50,577 bases of DNA, from assembly GCA_013288845.1 (NCBI GenBank), contig JABDBB010000002.1, positions 1 to 50,577 on the forward strand, read 5' to 3'. Under the pieces are notes generated by a model, which worked only from the letters and a program-made list of their open reading frames with translations, was not told the origin of the DNA and did not search any database. Positions 1 to 8,606 of the stretch are shown in pieces. This stretch comes from Chlamydiota bacterium (GTDB lineage Bacteria; Chlamydiota; Chlamydiia; Chlamydiales; Criblamydiaceae). Positions within the stretch are counted from its first letter, which is position 1, and every line of letters begins with the position of its first letter. Made by a program: the position numbers and the translations under genes.

Positions 1-97
1 TGTATTCCGGAATTTTTATTTTTATATCGGAATGTTTATTCATTTTTTTCTCCGGTTTGTTATACACTATAAAGAAGAATCCGGTGGAGGGAATGTT

Positions 98-2272
98 TTG
101 CGATATTTATATAAAATAGTTATGACCCTCTGTCTCTTATCGATTTACGGACCGATCGGACAATTGGAATGTGCATCTGACAACAATACGGCTGAAAACC
201 GATCTACCGTAAAGTATGAAGAGACTCCTGATCCTTTGGATCTTTCGAATAATTGGTGGAATTATTTCAATGTACCGCCCGAAAAATTGCCGGAACGGGT
301 TGATTTATTCAAAAATAAAATAGAAATATTAAAAAAAAGTCTGAAAGAGGATGAGCATCTTTCCATCATACAGGCTATTGATCGCGTTCTTTTTAATTTT
401 GATATGTTAATTCGAAAAAAGCAGACCCCTTTTCAGGATCAAAGTACCGGGCTGCAATTTCTTAAAAGTTATTCTATCGATCAGATGCTCAAAGTAAACA
501 AGCGCTATCAAAATACTATCAATAAGCTTGCTCACGAAAAAGAATCACTGGAAACCGAGAAAAATAATTTAGCTAAGATAAAAAATAAGCTGGATGATTT
601 CCTTTTGCAGTATCCCGGAGTGTCCAATGCTTCATTTAAAAAATTGGATATCGGTTTATCTATTATTTCAACAAGAACCGAACAGGCTATAGCCGAGACC
701 ACAATTTCTAACACCGGAAAAAGAATTGAGGCATTTGACCTCGAAAAGAAAAGATTAGAGCAGGAGCTTTCCTTTGCCCGGCTCCACATGAATTTCAATG
801 ATGAATCGGAAACGGACCTGAATGCTGAATTGGCTGCAAAAGAGCAGAAAATTGAAGAAGAACAAAGCAATCTGCAAACTTTGCAAAAAAGAGCCTTTTA
901 TGAAGAAACAAAAAACGACAATGAGTTGAATTGTTGCTTATGGGACAACAAAATTTTGAATCAATCCGTGATTACTCAAACGGCTAAAATTCGCTATTTA
1001 ATTGCGCAGATCAAGTATAGACTCTATTTTTTTGTGAACAATCCGAAAGACTATCCGGTTTCCCGTTTAAGAAATTTAGTCGCAGAGTTTCAGGAGCAAA
1101 TTAATGAAGGCAAAAACAACATTCGGCAATGGGAACAGGTTCTTCAAAATGAGCAGACCAGGATAGGAAAACAGGTAGAGCTGAGTCTGCAGAGTAAAAA
1201 AGCGCCTGTTGATAATTCTTTATTGATGAATATTCATTTAGAGATCGATCAGGTCATTCTTTATATTCAGGAGCTCAAATTTTTAATTCAGAATGCCGAA
1301 CTGCTGGTAAAGCAGATGGAATGGTATTTGATTAAAGACAAAAGTATCCATGAAACCTGGTGGATTCTGCTGCAAAGAAATGTGCAGAATGCTTACGAAA
1401 CATTTACTGCGGCAACAGGTTACGCACTTTTTCGAGTACAAAATAAACCCGTAACAATCCTCGATATTTTACAGGCCGCAGCGATTGTCGTCGCCTCTTT
1501 CTTTTTGTCTAAAGTGTTCAAAAGAGTTATTTTTGACAAACGATATATGGCAAAGAAATTAAGTCCTTCGACGCAATATATTATTGTTCGCTGTTTCCAT
1601 TATATTTTTATGATCATCGGAACTTTTGTTGCGTTGTCTTTTATCGGATTGGATTTCACCAACTTTCTCATTTTTGCAGGGGCGTTGGGTGTGGGGATCG
1701 GATTCGGGATGCAATCATTAGTCAACAATATTTTTTCCGGATTGTTGCTTCTGTTGCAGCGCAATATTAAAGTGGGAGATGTCGTGGAGTTGAGTGATAA
1801 GCTGATCGGAAGAGTACAGGAAATCACGCTTCAGAATACCCATATACATTCATTTGAGGGGCTGGATCTCATCGTACCTAACTTTCAGCTGACAAGTCAG
1901 TTGTTGAACAATTGGACTTTGCACGATTCCTGTAGGAGATATAGAATTCCTTTTCATGTGGGAATAGATGAGGATAAAGATAAAGTCAAAAAAATTGTCC
2001 TTGAGATTGCCGGTAAAGTACCCAGTGTAAAAAAAGATGAATTCGGGTATGCTAATCCGCAATTATGGCTGATGGGTTTTAGTGACTTCGGAATGGATTT
2101 CGAGCTTTTTGTGTGGGTGGATTTAGATATTGCGTTGCCGACAGGAGTGGTCCAGGCAACACTTTTATGGAATTTGCATACAGCATTGAAAGAGAACGGA
2201 ATTACGATCACCTATCCTCAAAGGCATATTCGTTATGATGATAAACCGGATAATTCCGAGGAGCAAGCATAA
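98..2272 (+). CDS. MscS-family mechanosensitive channel, large periplasmic-domain type
   Basis: This is probably a small-conductance mechanosensitive channel that releases solutes across the inner membrane on hypo-osmotic shock. The last third is typical MscS: membrane helices, then a glycine/alanine-rich pore helix (GALGVGIGFGMQSLVNN) followed by the beta domain (KVGDVVEL, GRVQEITLQNT). The first half is hydrophilic, Glu/Lys/Gln-rich and probably coiled coil, as in the long KefA/MscK-like members. The frame is open from an ATG at 32, but I prefer the TTG at 98. It follows a GGTGGAGG ribosome site (83-90) by 7 bases and makes the protein begin with a signal peptide (RYLYK, then a hydrophobic run ending near ECA). 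Its stop overlaps the next start (TAATG), which suggests translational coupling. Confidence 0.9.
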   Translation: MRYLYKIVMTLCLLSIYGPIGQLECASDNNTAENRSTVKYEETPDPLDLSNNWWNYFNVPPEKLPERVDLFKNKIEILKKSLKEDEHLSIIQAIDRVLFNFDMLIRKKQTPFQDQSTGLQFLKSYSIDQMLKVNKRYQNTINKLAHEKESLETEKNNLAKIKNKLDDFLLQYPGVSNASFKKLDIGLSIISTRTEQAIAETTISNTGKRIEAFDLEKKRLEQELSFARLHMNFNDESETDLNAELAAKEQKIEEEQSNLQTLQKRAFYEETKNDNELNCCLWDNKILNQSVITQTAKIRYLIAQIKYRLYFFVNNPKDYPVSRLRNLVAEFQEQINEGKNNIRQWEQVLQNEQTRIGKQVELSLQSKKAPVDNSLLMNIHLEIDQVILYIQELKFLIQNAELLVKQMEWYLIKDKSIHETWWILLQRNVQNAYETFTAATGYALFRVQNKPVTILDILQAAAIVVASFFLSKVFKRVIFDKRYMAKKLSPSTQYIIVRCFHYIFMIIGTFVALSFIGLDFTNFLIFAGALGVGIGFGMQSLVNNIFSGLLLLLQRNIKVGDVVELSDKLIGRVQEITLQNTHIHSFEGLDLIVPNFQLTSQLLNNWTLHDSCRRYRIPFHVGIDEDKDKVKKIVLEIAGKVPSVKKDEFGYANPQLWLMGFSDFGMDFELFVWVDLDIALPTGVVQATLLWNLHTALKENGITITYPQRHIRYDDKPDNSEEQA

Positions 2273-2829
2273 TGCATTCATTATCCGCTACAAGTACTTT
2301 GTCAACGAGGGCTCATCTTTGGAAAGATAAAATAACAGCCGATGAGTATACAAAAAAAATATTACCCGATTTCTATGCTGTCCCGGCATTCAATGAATTT
2401 TTAAAAAATATTTTCCGTGATTATATAAATCATTTAACAATAAATTGTATAAGTCATAGTAGGCTGTTGAATTCCGGTTCCTATCCGACAGACGAGGCGA
2501 AAATCCCTTCCGTTATTTTTTACAAAAAAGATCCATGGAATGAGAGCGCTACAAAAATAGCGCTTCTTGAGGCAATCATGCAAATAAAGCATCTTAAAGA
2601 ACAAGATTCACTTTTACAGCAAAAGTCTTCAGACACGATTGATAATTCCGCTTATATTTTAAACATAAATGCACTCAAGGTAGAAAAAAAGAGGGTCTTC
2701 GAAGAAATCAAAACAGCGCTTGGTTTAGAAACTCCGGTTGAGATTCTCAAAAATCCCGCACCTGCTTCCCTCAGTTCATCCGAAGATTCTTTGAATAGAC
2801 GGGAAGATCTATGGGCTTCTTGGGAATAA
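2272..2829 (+). CDS. Hypothetical protein, first of a tandem paralogue pair
   Basis: I do not recognise the 185-residue product. It is soluble-looking, with no signal peptide or membrane helix. It is clearly related to the next gene: both have a Trp-x(3-4)-Ile-x-Ala-Asp-Glu-Tyr-Thr block near the N-terminus (KITADEYTKK here, QIEADEYTLK there). Both also share a central T-K-x-x-L-L-E/R-x-I block and a C-terminal K(K/I)R-x-F-E-x-I-K-x-x-L block. Its start overlaps the mscS stop by one base, so it should be co-transcribed with the channel gene. The pair looks like a local duplication of a lineage-specific gene. No function is proposed. Confidence 0.75.
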   Translation: MHSLSATSTLSTRAHLWKDKITADEYTKKILPDFYAVPAFNEFLKNIFRDYINHLTINCISHSRLLNSGSYPTDEAKIPSVIFYKKDPWNESATKIALLEAIMQIKHLKEQDSLLQQKSSDTIDNSAYILNINALKVEKKRVFEEIKTALGLETPVEILKNPAPASLSSSEDSLNRREDLWASWE

Positions 2830-2852
2830 ACAATTAAAATATCGAGAGGACG

Positions 2853-3359
2853 ATGCTTAAAACTACAATAAATTTTGTAATGCAAAGTATTCAGTCGCTA
2901 CTTTATGTGAATCCATGGGAAAATCAAATTGAAGCGGATGAGTATACCTTAAAATTAATAGAGGTTTTTTTTACGAACGAAAAATGCCAAGCTATTTTTA
3001 AAAAAATTTTCAATGAAGTTACAGATCACTTATCTATTACTCCGGTAGAGCACACCGATTTATTTAGTGACACTCCGGCATATACATCAGTACGGACATT
3101 CACCGGAAAATCCGGCTCCACAAGACTTCTTTACATAAATAATCTGAATGAAAACACTACTAAAGTTCTTCTCCTTCGGGAAATCATCGAGTTAAGTTAT
3201 TTAAAGGAAACAGACTTTCAATCGCAAAAACCTTTTTCCGGTGCTATCGATCAAACGACTTTAGATAGTGTTTCAAAAAAAATACAAGATAAGAAAATTC
3301 GACTTTTTGAAGACATTAAAAAAGAGCTAAAGCTTTCACCGACAGATCTTCCGGTGTAA
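2853..3359 (+). CDS. Hypothetical protein, second of a tandem paralogue pair
   Basis: This 168-residue protein of unknown function is a diverged copy of the preceding one (shared IEADEYT-type and RLFEDIKKEL-type blocks). The start at 2853 is supported by GAGAGGA immediately upstream; an internal ATG at 2880 has no such site. It lies 23 bases after its paralogue and probably ends the mscS operon. Its last 44 bases overlap the 3' end of the convergent ygfA gene, so both C-termini are encoded by the same DNA on opposite strands. No signal peptide or membrane segment is visible. Confidence 0.75.
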   Translation: MLKTTINFVMQSIQSLLYVNPWENQIEADEYTLKLIEVFFTNEKCQAIFKKIFNEVTDHLSITPVEHTDLFSDTPAYTSVRTFTGKSGSTRLLYINNLNENTTKVLLLREIIELSYLKETDFQSQKPFSGAIDQTTLDSVSKKIQDKKIRLFEDIKKELKLSPTDLPV

Positions 3360-3852
3360 CCGGAATACATTCGGCAGTCAATTGTTCTTTAAAACCGATT
3401 CCATAGGTAGAAATATTTTTTCCGGCGAGGAATCGATCATAAAATCCTTTTCCATAACCTATTCTGTGGCCGTTTCTATCAAAAGCGATAGCCGGAATGA
3501 GGGCGGATCCGATCATTTCCGGATCAATTTCTTTACAGAGAGTCGGAATAGGCTCTCTCATACCGTTTTCCTGTATTGCTGTTTGACGTTGAGGATCGTC
3601 TACCAGATAGATTGTGAGAGAATTGCCTGTTATTTTCGGAAGAGCCAACTTTCCTTTAAGAGCGATTAATCGGTTGATGTTCTCGGTATTGAATTCATCG
3701 CCGAAATTAGCATATGAGAGGATTATTTCATTCTTCCCCATCAATTGATCAATAAATTCCAAAGCTGAATTTTCTGCCGGAATTTTTCTTCCTACCGAAA
3801 TATTTTTTCTGATTTTTCTATAGCGGGCGCGGAGTTTCTGTTTATTTTCCAT
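3316..3852 (-). CDS. ygfA: 5-formyltetrahydrofolate cyclo-ligase
   Basis: The enzyme converts 5-formyl-THF to 5,10-methenyl-THF with ATP in the one-carbon pool. At 178 residues it has normal family length. The signature GHRIGYGKGFYDRF (residues 128-141), which binds ATP and substrate, is intact, and the basic N-terminus (KQKLRARYRKIRK) is typical. It is the last gene of a four-gene minus-strand run, starting 2 bases after the stop of the upstream lipoprotein gene. In Chlamydia the same neighbours precede recA. Here recA lies about 12 kb away with the sdh genes and others in between. The 3' end overlaps the convergent gene by 44 bases. Confidence 0.93.
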   Translation of the reverse strand: MENKQKLRARYRKIRKNISVGRKIPAENSALEFIDQLMGKNEIILSYANFGDEFNTENINRLIALKGKLALPKITGNSLTIYLVDDPQRQTAIQENGMREPIPTLCKEIDPEMIGSALIPAIAFDRNGHRIGYGKGFYDRFLAGKNISTYGIGFKEQLTAECIPVTPEDLSVKALALF

Positions 3853-3854
3853 CG

Positions 3855-5153
3855 TTATAAGACCTCCGGCAGACCCAGTCTATATTCCACTTTGGCTTTG
3901 AAATTTCCTCGAGAGTCAAAAAGGGTGGCGACGCCGTTTCCGTCTTTGACTGTGGAAACAGGCATTTTGCTTCCTTGTTTGAAATATTTCCCGTTTTTTA
4001 ATTTATCGAGTTCGTATTCCTCTATCATCATCAGATTCCCGTCTTCATACCAGGCTGTAGAGAGACCGTTTTTTTCATTTTTACTGATCTCTCTTTGACT
4101 TTCCTGATTCCCGTTGGGATACCATGTTTTTACAAGACCCTGAATCATCCCGTCAAACCAGGAGATAGAAATTTTTCGGTATCCTGTTTTTTGATTTTGT
4201 TGAGCCGGATAATATTCCGTCTCCTCTCCGTGTTTCATTCCGTTTTTGATTTTGAACACATTGAAGAGTTCCCCTTTTTCGGTAAAAAGTTCTACATTGC
4301 CCTCAGGAATTCCGTCTTGGTAGTCATGTAATTCAGCTAAAGAATTTCTTCCGAAAAGAGCTCTTTTTCCGTTGCCTTCTGTAATTTGCGATAGAATTTT
4401 ACCTTCTTTATCGCAATACGTTCCTGTCTGCAATTTTCCCTTTTCAAATAGCTCTCGGGCTGCAATTCGATTTTCATCCCATCGACGCAATGCTTCACCC
4501 GATTTTTCACCTCGGCAATAATTACAGGTTTGCAAAAGCTGTCCGTTTTCTAAATAGGTTTCTTCTGTGCCGTGTGTGACATCTTTATCGAACGGGATTT
4601 TTTTCCATATCGCTCCGTTTTTATGATAATAGACGGAAAATCCCTGCCGAGCCCCTTTTTCATACAATACCGTCGCTTCCGGTTTTCCGTCTTCATCCCA
4701 AGCGTGACAGGCCCCTTCAAACAGCCATGTATTTTCGTGAGTCGCTCCTAAATCGCCCGAACCGCCGATGATGGTAGCCTCCACTTTTTTCAATCCGGAC
4801 TCGTACCATTCGCAATAATCTCCGAAAGCACGATTGTTGACCGTTTCGAGATACTGCTTTAATTGACCGTTAGGATAATAACTTGTGATGACCGAGATGA
4901 TATCTCCCGTTTCGTTTCGGCCAAAAATTCGGGTCACTTTTCTGTAAGGTTGAGGAGAACAAAAATTTACCTTTTCATAACGGGAAAGACGATCTTTACT
5001 TGTGATCGTTTCCGATAAGCCATCCCGATCGACGATGTAGATGCCTGAAAGTTTTGAATCCGAAATCAATTCCGTATAGGTCATGCAGGAGCCTAAACCC
5101 AACATAGCTGACACAGAAAAGGTGAGGAGAAGAGGTTTACATCTTTTTATCAT
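3855..5153 (-). CDS. Lipoprotein with MORN_2/YwqK-type repeats (CT648-like)
   Basis: This is a predicted envelope lipoprotein. The N-terminus is a lipoprotein signal (KRCKPLLLTFSV..., lipobox LGSC, lipidated Cys23). The rest is built from repeated units of the form x-x-Y/W-Y-x-x-G-x-L/K-x-x-x-x-x-Y/F-x-x-G-x-x-x-G, for example YYPNGQLKQ, YHKNGAIWKK, YLENGQLLQ and WYPNGNQESQ. This is the MORN_2 (YwqK antitoxin-like) repeat, which usually forms an extended beta structure. Its position just upstream of ygfA and downstream of CT647/CT646-like genes matches the chlamydial CT648 locus as I remember it. It overlaps the upstream gene by 4 bases (ATGA). The molecular role is unknown. Partnership with the PilM-like neighbours is inference from the operon. 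Confidence 0.8.
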   Translation of the reverse strand: MIKRCKPLLLTFSVSAMLGLGSCMTYTELISDSKLSGIYIVDRDGLSETITSKDRLSRYEKVNFCSPQPYRKVTRIFGRNETGDIISVITSYYPNGQLKQYLETVNNRAFGDYCEWYESGLKKVEATIIGGSGDLGATHENTWLFEGACHAWDEDGKPEATVLYEKGARQGFSVYYHKNGAIWKKIPFDKDVTHGTEETYLENGQLLQTCNYCRGEKSGEALRRWDENRIAARELFEKGKLQTGTYCDKEGKILSQITEGNGKRALFGRNSLAELHDYQDGIPEGNVELFTEKGELFNVFKIKNGMKHGEETEYYPAQQNQKTGYRKISISWFDGMIQGLVKTWYPNGNQESQREISKNEKNGLSTAWYEDGNLMMIEEYELDKLKNGKYFKQGSKMPVSTVKDGNGVATLFDSRGNFKAKVEYRLGLPEVL

Positions 5154-5773
5154 AAATATTCTCTTTTAAGAAGTTTCAGGTACAACAAAAAAATTTCATT
5201 GCCGGTAGGTTGTTTTTTCTTATCAAGACGAAACTCAATCACAAGAAGCTGAGGGATATTCGGTCCCGGTTTATACGGACCGATCTCCACCCCTTCCACA
5301 CGGGCAAGAATATTTTTTATGTCTGCGACATTGACCTCTATCGGATGAGTAAGGGATTCGGTTGTCTCCTGATAGAGTGGATAGGACAGCACGACACCTT
5401 CGGTGAAGGACATGCTGTTATCCTGTCCGGCCAGTTTGTCGAGACGCTGTGTGATATTGGCATCGCCTGCAAAATTTTTATGGGTGATCACTTTTTGCAA
5501 AGCCTCGACTTCCGGCTCGAGGAAATTCAACGTTTCCAAATATTTATCAATATAAAAATGGTCAGCATTTCGATAATGGCTGATGACCGCCATATTGTTT
5601 GCTTGCTGTCTTTTATAGTTGAGAGCTTTATTCTCAACCTCAGCAATATGTAGATCCAATTTATCGAGAGTTTCTAATCGACCTAAAAAATTTATGAATA
5701 TGATGAACAGAGGGACGATCCCCAAAACCATGATATAAAGAAGCAATCGGGATTTAGGAATATTTTGAAACAT
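5150..5773 (-). CDS. Single-pass membrane protein, CT647-like (possible PilN/GspL-like partner)
   Basis: The 207-residue protein has a short cytoplasmic N-terminus, one membrane helix (about residues 9-30, LLLYIMVLGIVPLFIIFINFL) and then a periplasmic helical stretch (about 31-75). A C-terminal domain follows with VNVADIKNILARVEGVEIG. One helix, a coiled coil and a small alpha/beta domain is the layout of PilN/GspM-like assembly proteins, but I see no decisive motif. It lies 8 bases after the PilM-like gene and overlaps the following lipoprotein gene by 4 bases, so the three are almost certainly translated together. Synteny suggests it corresponds to chlamydial CT647. Confidence 0.7.
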   Translation of the reverse strand: MFQNIPKSRLLLYIMVLGIVPLFIIFINFLGRLETLDKLDLHIAEVENKALNYKRQQANNMAVISHYRNADHFYIDKYLETLNFLEPEVEALQKVITHKNFAGDANITQRLDKLAGQDNSMSFTEGVVLSYPLYQETTESLTHPIEVNVADIKNILARVEGVEIGPYKPGPNIPQLLVIEFRLDKKKQPTGNEIFLLYLKLLKREYL

Positions 5774-5781
5774 AATCTCTC

Positions 5782-7479
5782 CTAGCTCTTTGTGGTGGGA
5801 TAAAAAGTTTTATCGACTAAATAAAAAGAGGTGCGATAGAGACCCCGATTAGAGCTCCATTTTATCTCACCTTTTGTATCGACAAACGTCGTATCTTCAA
5901 TTAAAGCATCGTGAAATTCACGTGCAGATTTCGGCGTCGGACTGGTAAATTCCAGCTCCACTTTCACTTCATAGCGTCCGCCTCGTTTTTTCTCTTCCGG
6001 CCGTTTCATCATGGAGTAATTGAAGTGTTGAATTTGGACAAGAGATTTACGCCCTTCATTTTCATCTCCGGCCCATACGACGTTGGGATGGCTTGCGAGC
6101 CATGCCAGCACATCGGATACGCGAGGTGTATTGGGCATCAGGGCGATCGGTTCCGGGGCCTTTTCTAATTCGGCATCTAAATAATTCAGACGATCCGACA
6201 GATCTTCCGGAGTGAGAGCTTCGAGAGGAAGATTTTTTTCCGACTCCGGAATTTCTTCATATGTTGCTTCAAAAGAGTTATAGGGCTTGTTCATGACTCC
6301 GAGAAGAGATCCGAATTTTTCTTTGAGAACATCTTCTTTACTGCCTATAAAGGCGTTAGAAGCCATGTATGCTCCCCAAGTAAGAAATAAGCAGGCTCCG
6401 AAATAGGTAAGCATCGGACCTATCAGTCTTTTCCACGGATTCGGATAGGCCAGTTCTTTTTTACGGAGATCCAATTCAAAAGGAGCTTTAGGCAAGCCTG
6501 AAAGGGCAAGTCCGATCGGTACATCGTAGCGCAAAAGCACTTCTTTCGGACGGGGAAATTCCGGTGGAATTTCAATTTCTAACGATTCTTTTTTTAATTC
6601 TAGGGCAAGACTTTCTCTAACGGAGGCGACGGCTCCGCCTTCACCTGTGATGAGAACTTTATGAACCTCTTCTCCGCGCAATTGTTTTGCGAGACCGAAG
6701 AATATTTTCATGACCTCTAAAGAGAGAGCCTCTTTTGCCGCTTCAAAAAGAGGGTATTTTCCGGATTCAAATCCCGGTTGAGAAAGAGATTCTTTCGCTT
6801 CCGCTTCGGAGCAATTCATATCTTTTTTGAGAGCTTCGAGTAAGTCTTGGAATCCTTTACCGGTAAATTGTGCTGCCAAAGGGGCTCTTTTGTAGATGAG
6901 AACGCAAGTGGTATGTTTCACTCCGACATGCACGATATAAAAAGACTCTTCCTCCGGCAAAAATGTGAGACCGAAAGAAGTAATCGCAAGCGAAACGGTA
7001 GAGACACATTCCGGATCGATTCCATACATACCCCATTCGCGAAGATGGCGAAGAATATGTTCTTTTTTCACTGCAAAAATGAGGAGAGAAGTGCCCTCTT
7101 CCTGTTTCTCTGTCATCAGCCATTCCACAACAGCTTCTTCTTGAGGAAAGGGGAGAATAGGTTCGGTTTGAAATTCGATAACCGATGCGATATCCTTTTC
7201 TTTTTTTAGCTGTACAAACAGAGGGCGGACAAGAGTTTCATTACTTCCGATAGCGGTAAAAGAGAGATGTTGTTTCAGTCTGCGAAGAAGTGCTTTCCCC
7301 TGTTCCGTTAAAAGAAGAGGATTGACATTTTCGGGGCTCGAATCACCGGAAACTTCAATGGAATAAAGATCCTGAAGAACAACTTTGCCTTTTTTATAGT
7401 CCAAATAAGCGACTTTGATGAGAGTCCCTTCATTTTGTAACCCGACGGTGTTAAGAGCTTTAGGCCTTTCCATATTCAT
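5782..7479 (-). CDS. PilM/GspL-like membrane protein with actin-like N-terminal region (CT646-like)
   Basis: The 565-residue protein has a cytoplasmic N-terminal region of about 340 residues, one membrane helix (about residues 353-375, LIGPMLTYFGACLFLTWG) and a periplasmic C-terminal domain. The N-terminal part has features of the PilM/GspL actin-like fold: repeated strand-rich segments and a late KVLITGEGGAVASVRE phosphate-loop-like motif. A PilM-like region joined to a membrane anchor and a periplasmic domain resembles GspL of type II secretion. It is the first gene of the minus-strand run leading to ygfA. The start chosen is the first ATG; a second ATG lies two codons later and neither has a strong ribosome site. 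The functional assignment is inference. Confidence 0.72.
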   Translation of the reverse strand: MNMERPKALNTVGLQNEGTLIKVAYLDYKKGKVVLQDLYSIEVSGDSSPENVNPLLLTEQGKALLRRLKQHLSFTAIGSNETLVRPLFVQLKKEKDIASVIEFQTEPILPFPQEEAVVEWLMTEKQEEGTSLLIFAVKKEHILRHLREWGMYGIDPECVSTVSLAITSFGLTFLPEEESFYIVHVGVKHTTCVLIYKRAPLAAQFTGKGFQDLLEALKKDMNCSEAEAKESLSQPGFESGKYPLFEAAKEALSLEVMKIFFGLAKQLRGEEVHKVLITGEGGAVASVRESLALELKKESLEIEIPPEFPRPKEVLLRYDVPIGLALSGLPKAPFELDLRKKELAYPNPWKRLIGPMLTYFGACLFLTWGAYMASNAFIGSKEDVLKEKFGSLLGVMNKPYNSFEATYEEIPESEKNLPLEALTPEDLSDRLNYLDAELEKAPEPIALMPNTPRVSDVLAWLASHPNVVWAGDENEGRKSLVQIQHFNYSMMKRPEEKKRGGRYEVKVELEFTSPTPKSAREFHDALIEDTTFVDTKGEIKWSSNRGLYRTSFYLVDKTFYPTTKS

Positions 7480-7662
7480 ATTTTGCCAACCTAATATAAT
7501 AATTATTAAAGCTTTACCCGTAATTATAGCAAATTTGCCGATAATTAAAAAAAGTAAAATTTACATTTCAGCTTTTTTTTGAAAATAAAAATTTTCGAAA
7601 CCCTTGCCGCACTTCTCTTTCTTTGTTAAGGTAAAATTTTATTATAGCAATTCGGAGTTCTA

Positions 7663-8598
7663 ATGGACCGATATTATAGAGCCCCTCCCGTCCCCTCCGC
7701 TTTTTTTTGGCGTCGATTGCAGTCTTTGATGGGACTTTTCCTCGTCATTTTTCTTATCGAACATCTTTTGACCAATTCGCAGGCTGCACTTTATGTAGGA
7801 TCTGACGGAAACGGATTTATTCATGCCGTCAATGCCATTCATAATTTACCCTATCTCGAAATATTGGAAATATTTTTAATCGGATTTCCTTTAGTCATTC
7901 ACGGGATTTGGGGAATTGTATATTTATGGACGAGCAAACAAAACAGTTACGGATTTTCTCCGACAAAACCGCTAATGACCGAATATCCGAGGAATCACGC
8001 CTATACATGGCAAAGAATTACCTCGTGGATTCTCCTTGTCGGAATAATCGCCCATGTTGTCGAAATGAGATTTATAAAATATCCGACAGAAGCAAAAGAC
8101 GGGGCCGAAACCTACTATATGGTGCCCGTCAGTGCCGACGAAGGATTGTATACTTTATCGGATAGATTGGGAGTCCGTTTGTACACGGAAAATGAGATTG
8201 CCGATTCCTTTGCGAATCCGAAAATTTCTCCGGAAGAAAATCCGGTAGAAATACAAAGAGCCGAAGAGAAAAAACATTTAAGGGAAACGATGGAGTCGGT
8301 CAAACCAAAAGAAGGGGAAGTTTTGACTGTGTCGAATTCATTCGGCACCGCAGAACTTTTGATGGTAAGAGATACGTTTAAAAGTCCCCTTATGATTTTT
8401 TTGTACACCCTTTTTATCTCTGTTGCCGTATTTCATGCCTTCAACGGATTATGGACCTTTTCCATTACTTGGGGAATAACCCTCACAAAACGCTCTCAAA
8501 TGTATATGCGAATTTTTTCTGTTTTTTTGATGCTCCTGATCGGACTCCTCGGTATGAGTGCAGTTTGGGGGACATACTTGATAAATCTTAAAAATTAA
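7663..8598 (+). CDS. sdhC: Succinate dehydrogenase cytochrome b subunit
   Basis: This is the haem-binding membrane anchor of complex II, of the five-helix B. subtilis/chlamydial type. Hydrophobic segments lie near residues 20-38, 66-88, 119-135, 242-268 and 283-306. Candidate haem histidines are His34, His80, His131 and His258. At 311 residues it is longer than the usual ~200-280 because of a charged insertion (about 137-240) between helices 3 and 4. The ATG is preceded by GGAG at suitable spacing. It is followed after 8 bases by sdhA, so the order is C-A-B, as in B. subtilis and Chlamydia. The 183-bp gap upstream is shared with the divergent PilM-like gene and should hold both promoters. Confidence 0.92.
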   Translation: MDRYYRAPPVPSAFFWRRLQSLMGLFLVIFLIEHLLTNSQAALYVGSDGNGFIHAVNAIHNLPYLEILEIFLIGFPLVIHGIWGIVYLWTSKQNSYGFSPTKPLMTEYPRNHAYTWQRITSWILLVGIIAHVVEMRFIKYPTEAKDGAETYYMVPVSADEGLYTLSDRLGVRLYTENEIADSFANPKISPEENPVEIQRAEEKKHLRETMESVKPKEGEVLTVSNSFGTAELLMVRDTFKSPLMIFLYTLFISVAVFHAFNGLWTFSITWGITLTKRSQMYMRIFSVFLMLLIGLLGMSAVWGTYLINLKN

Positions 8599-8606
8599 AG
8601 GGTGCC

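Noticed and set aside
532..870. 112-residue ORF antisense to mscS, and similar antisense ORFs over nqrA, dnaB, dus and recA
   Set aside because: All are shadows of strongly supported genes with low-quality composition and no start signals.
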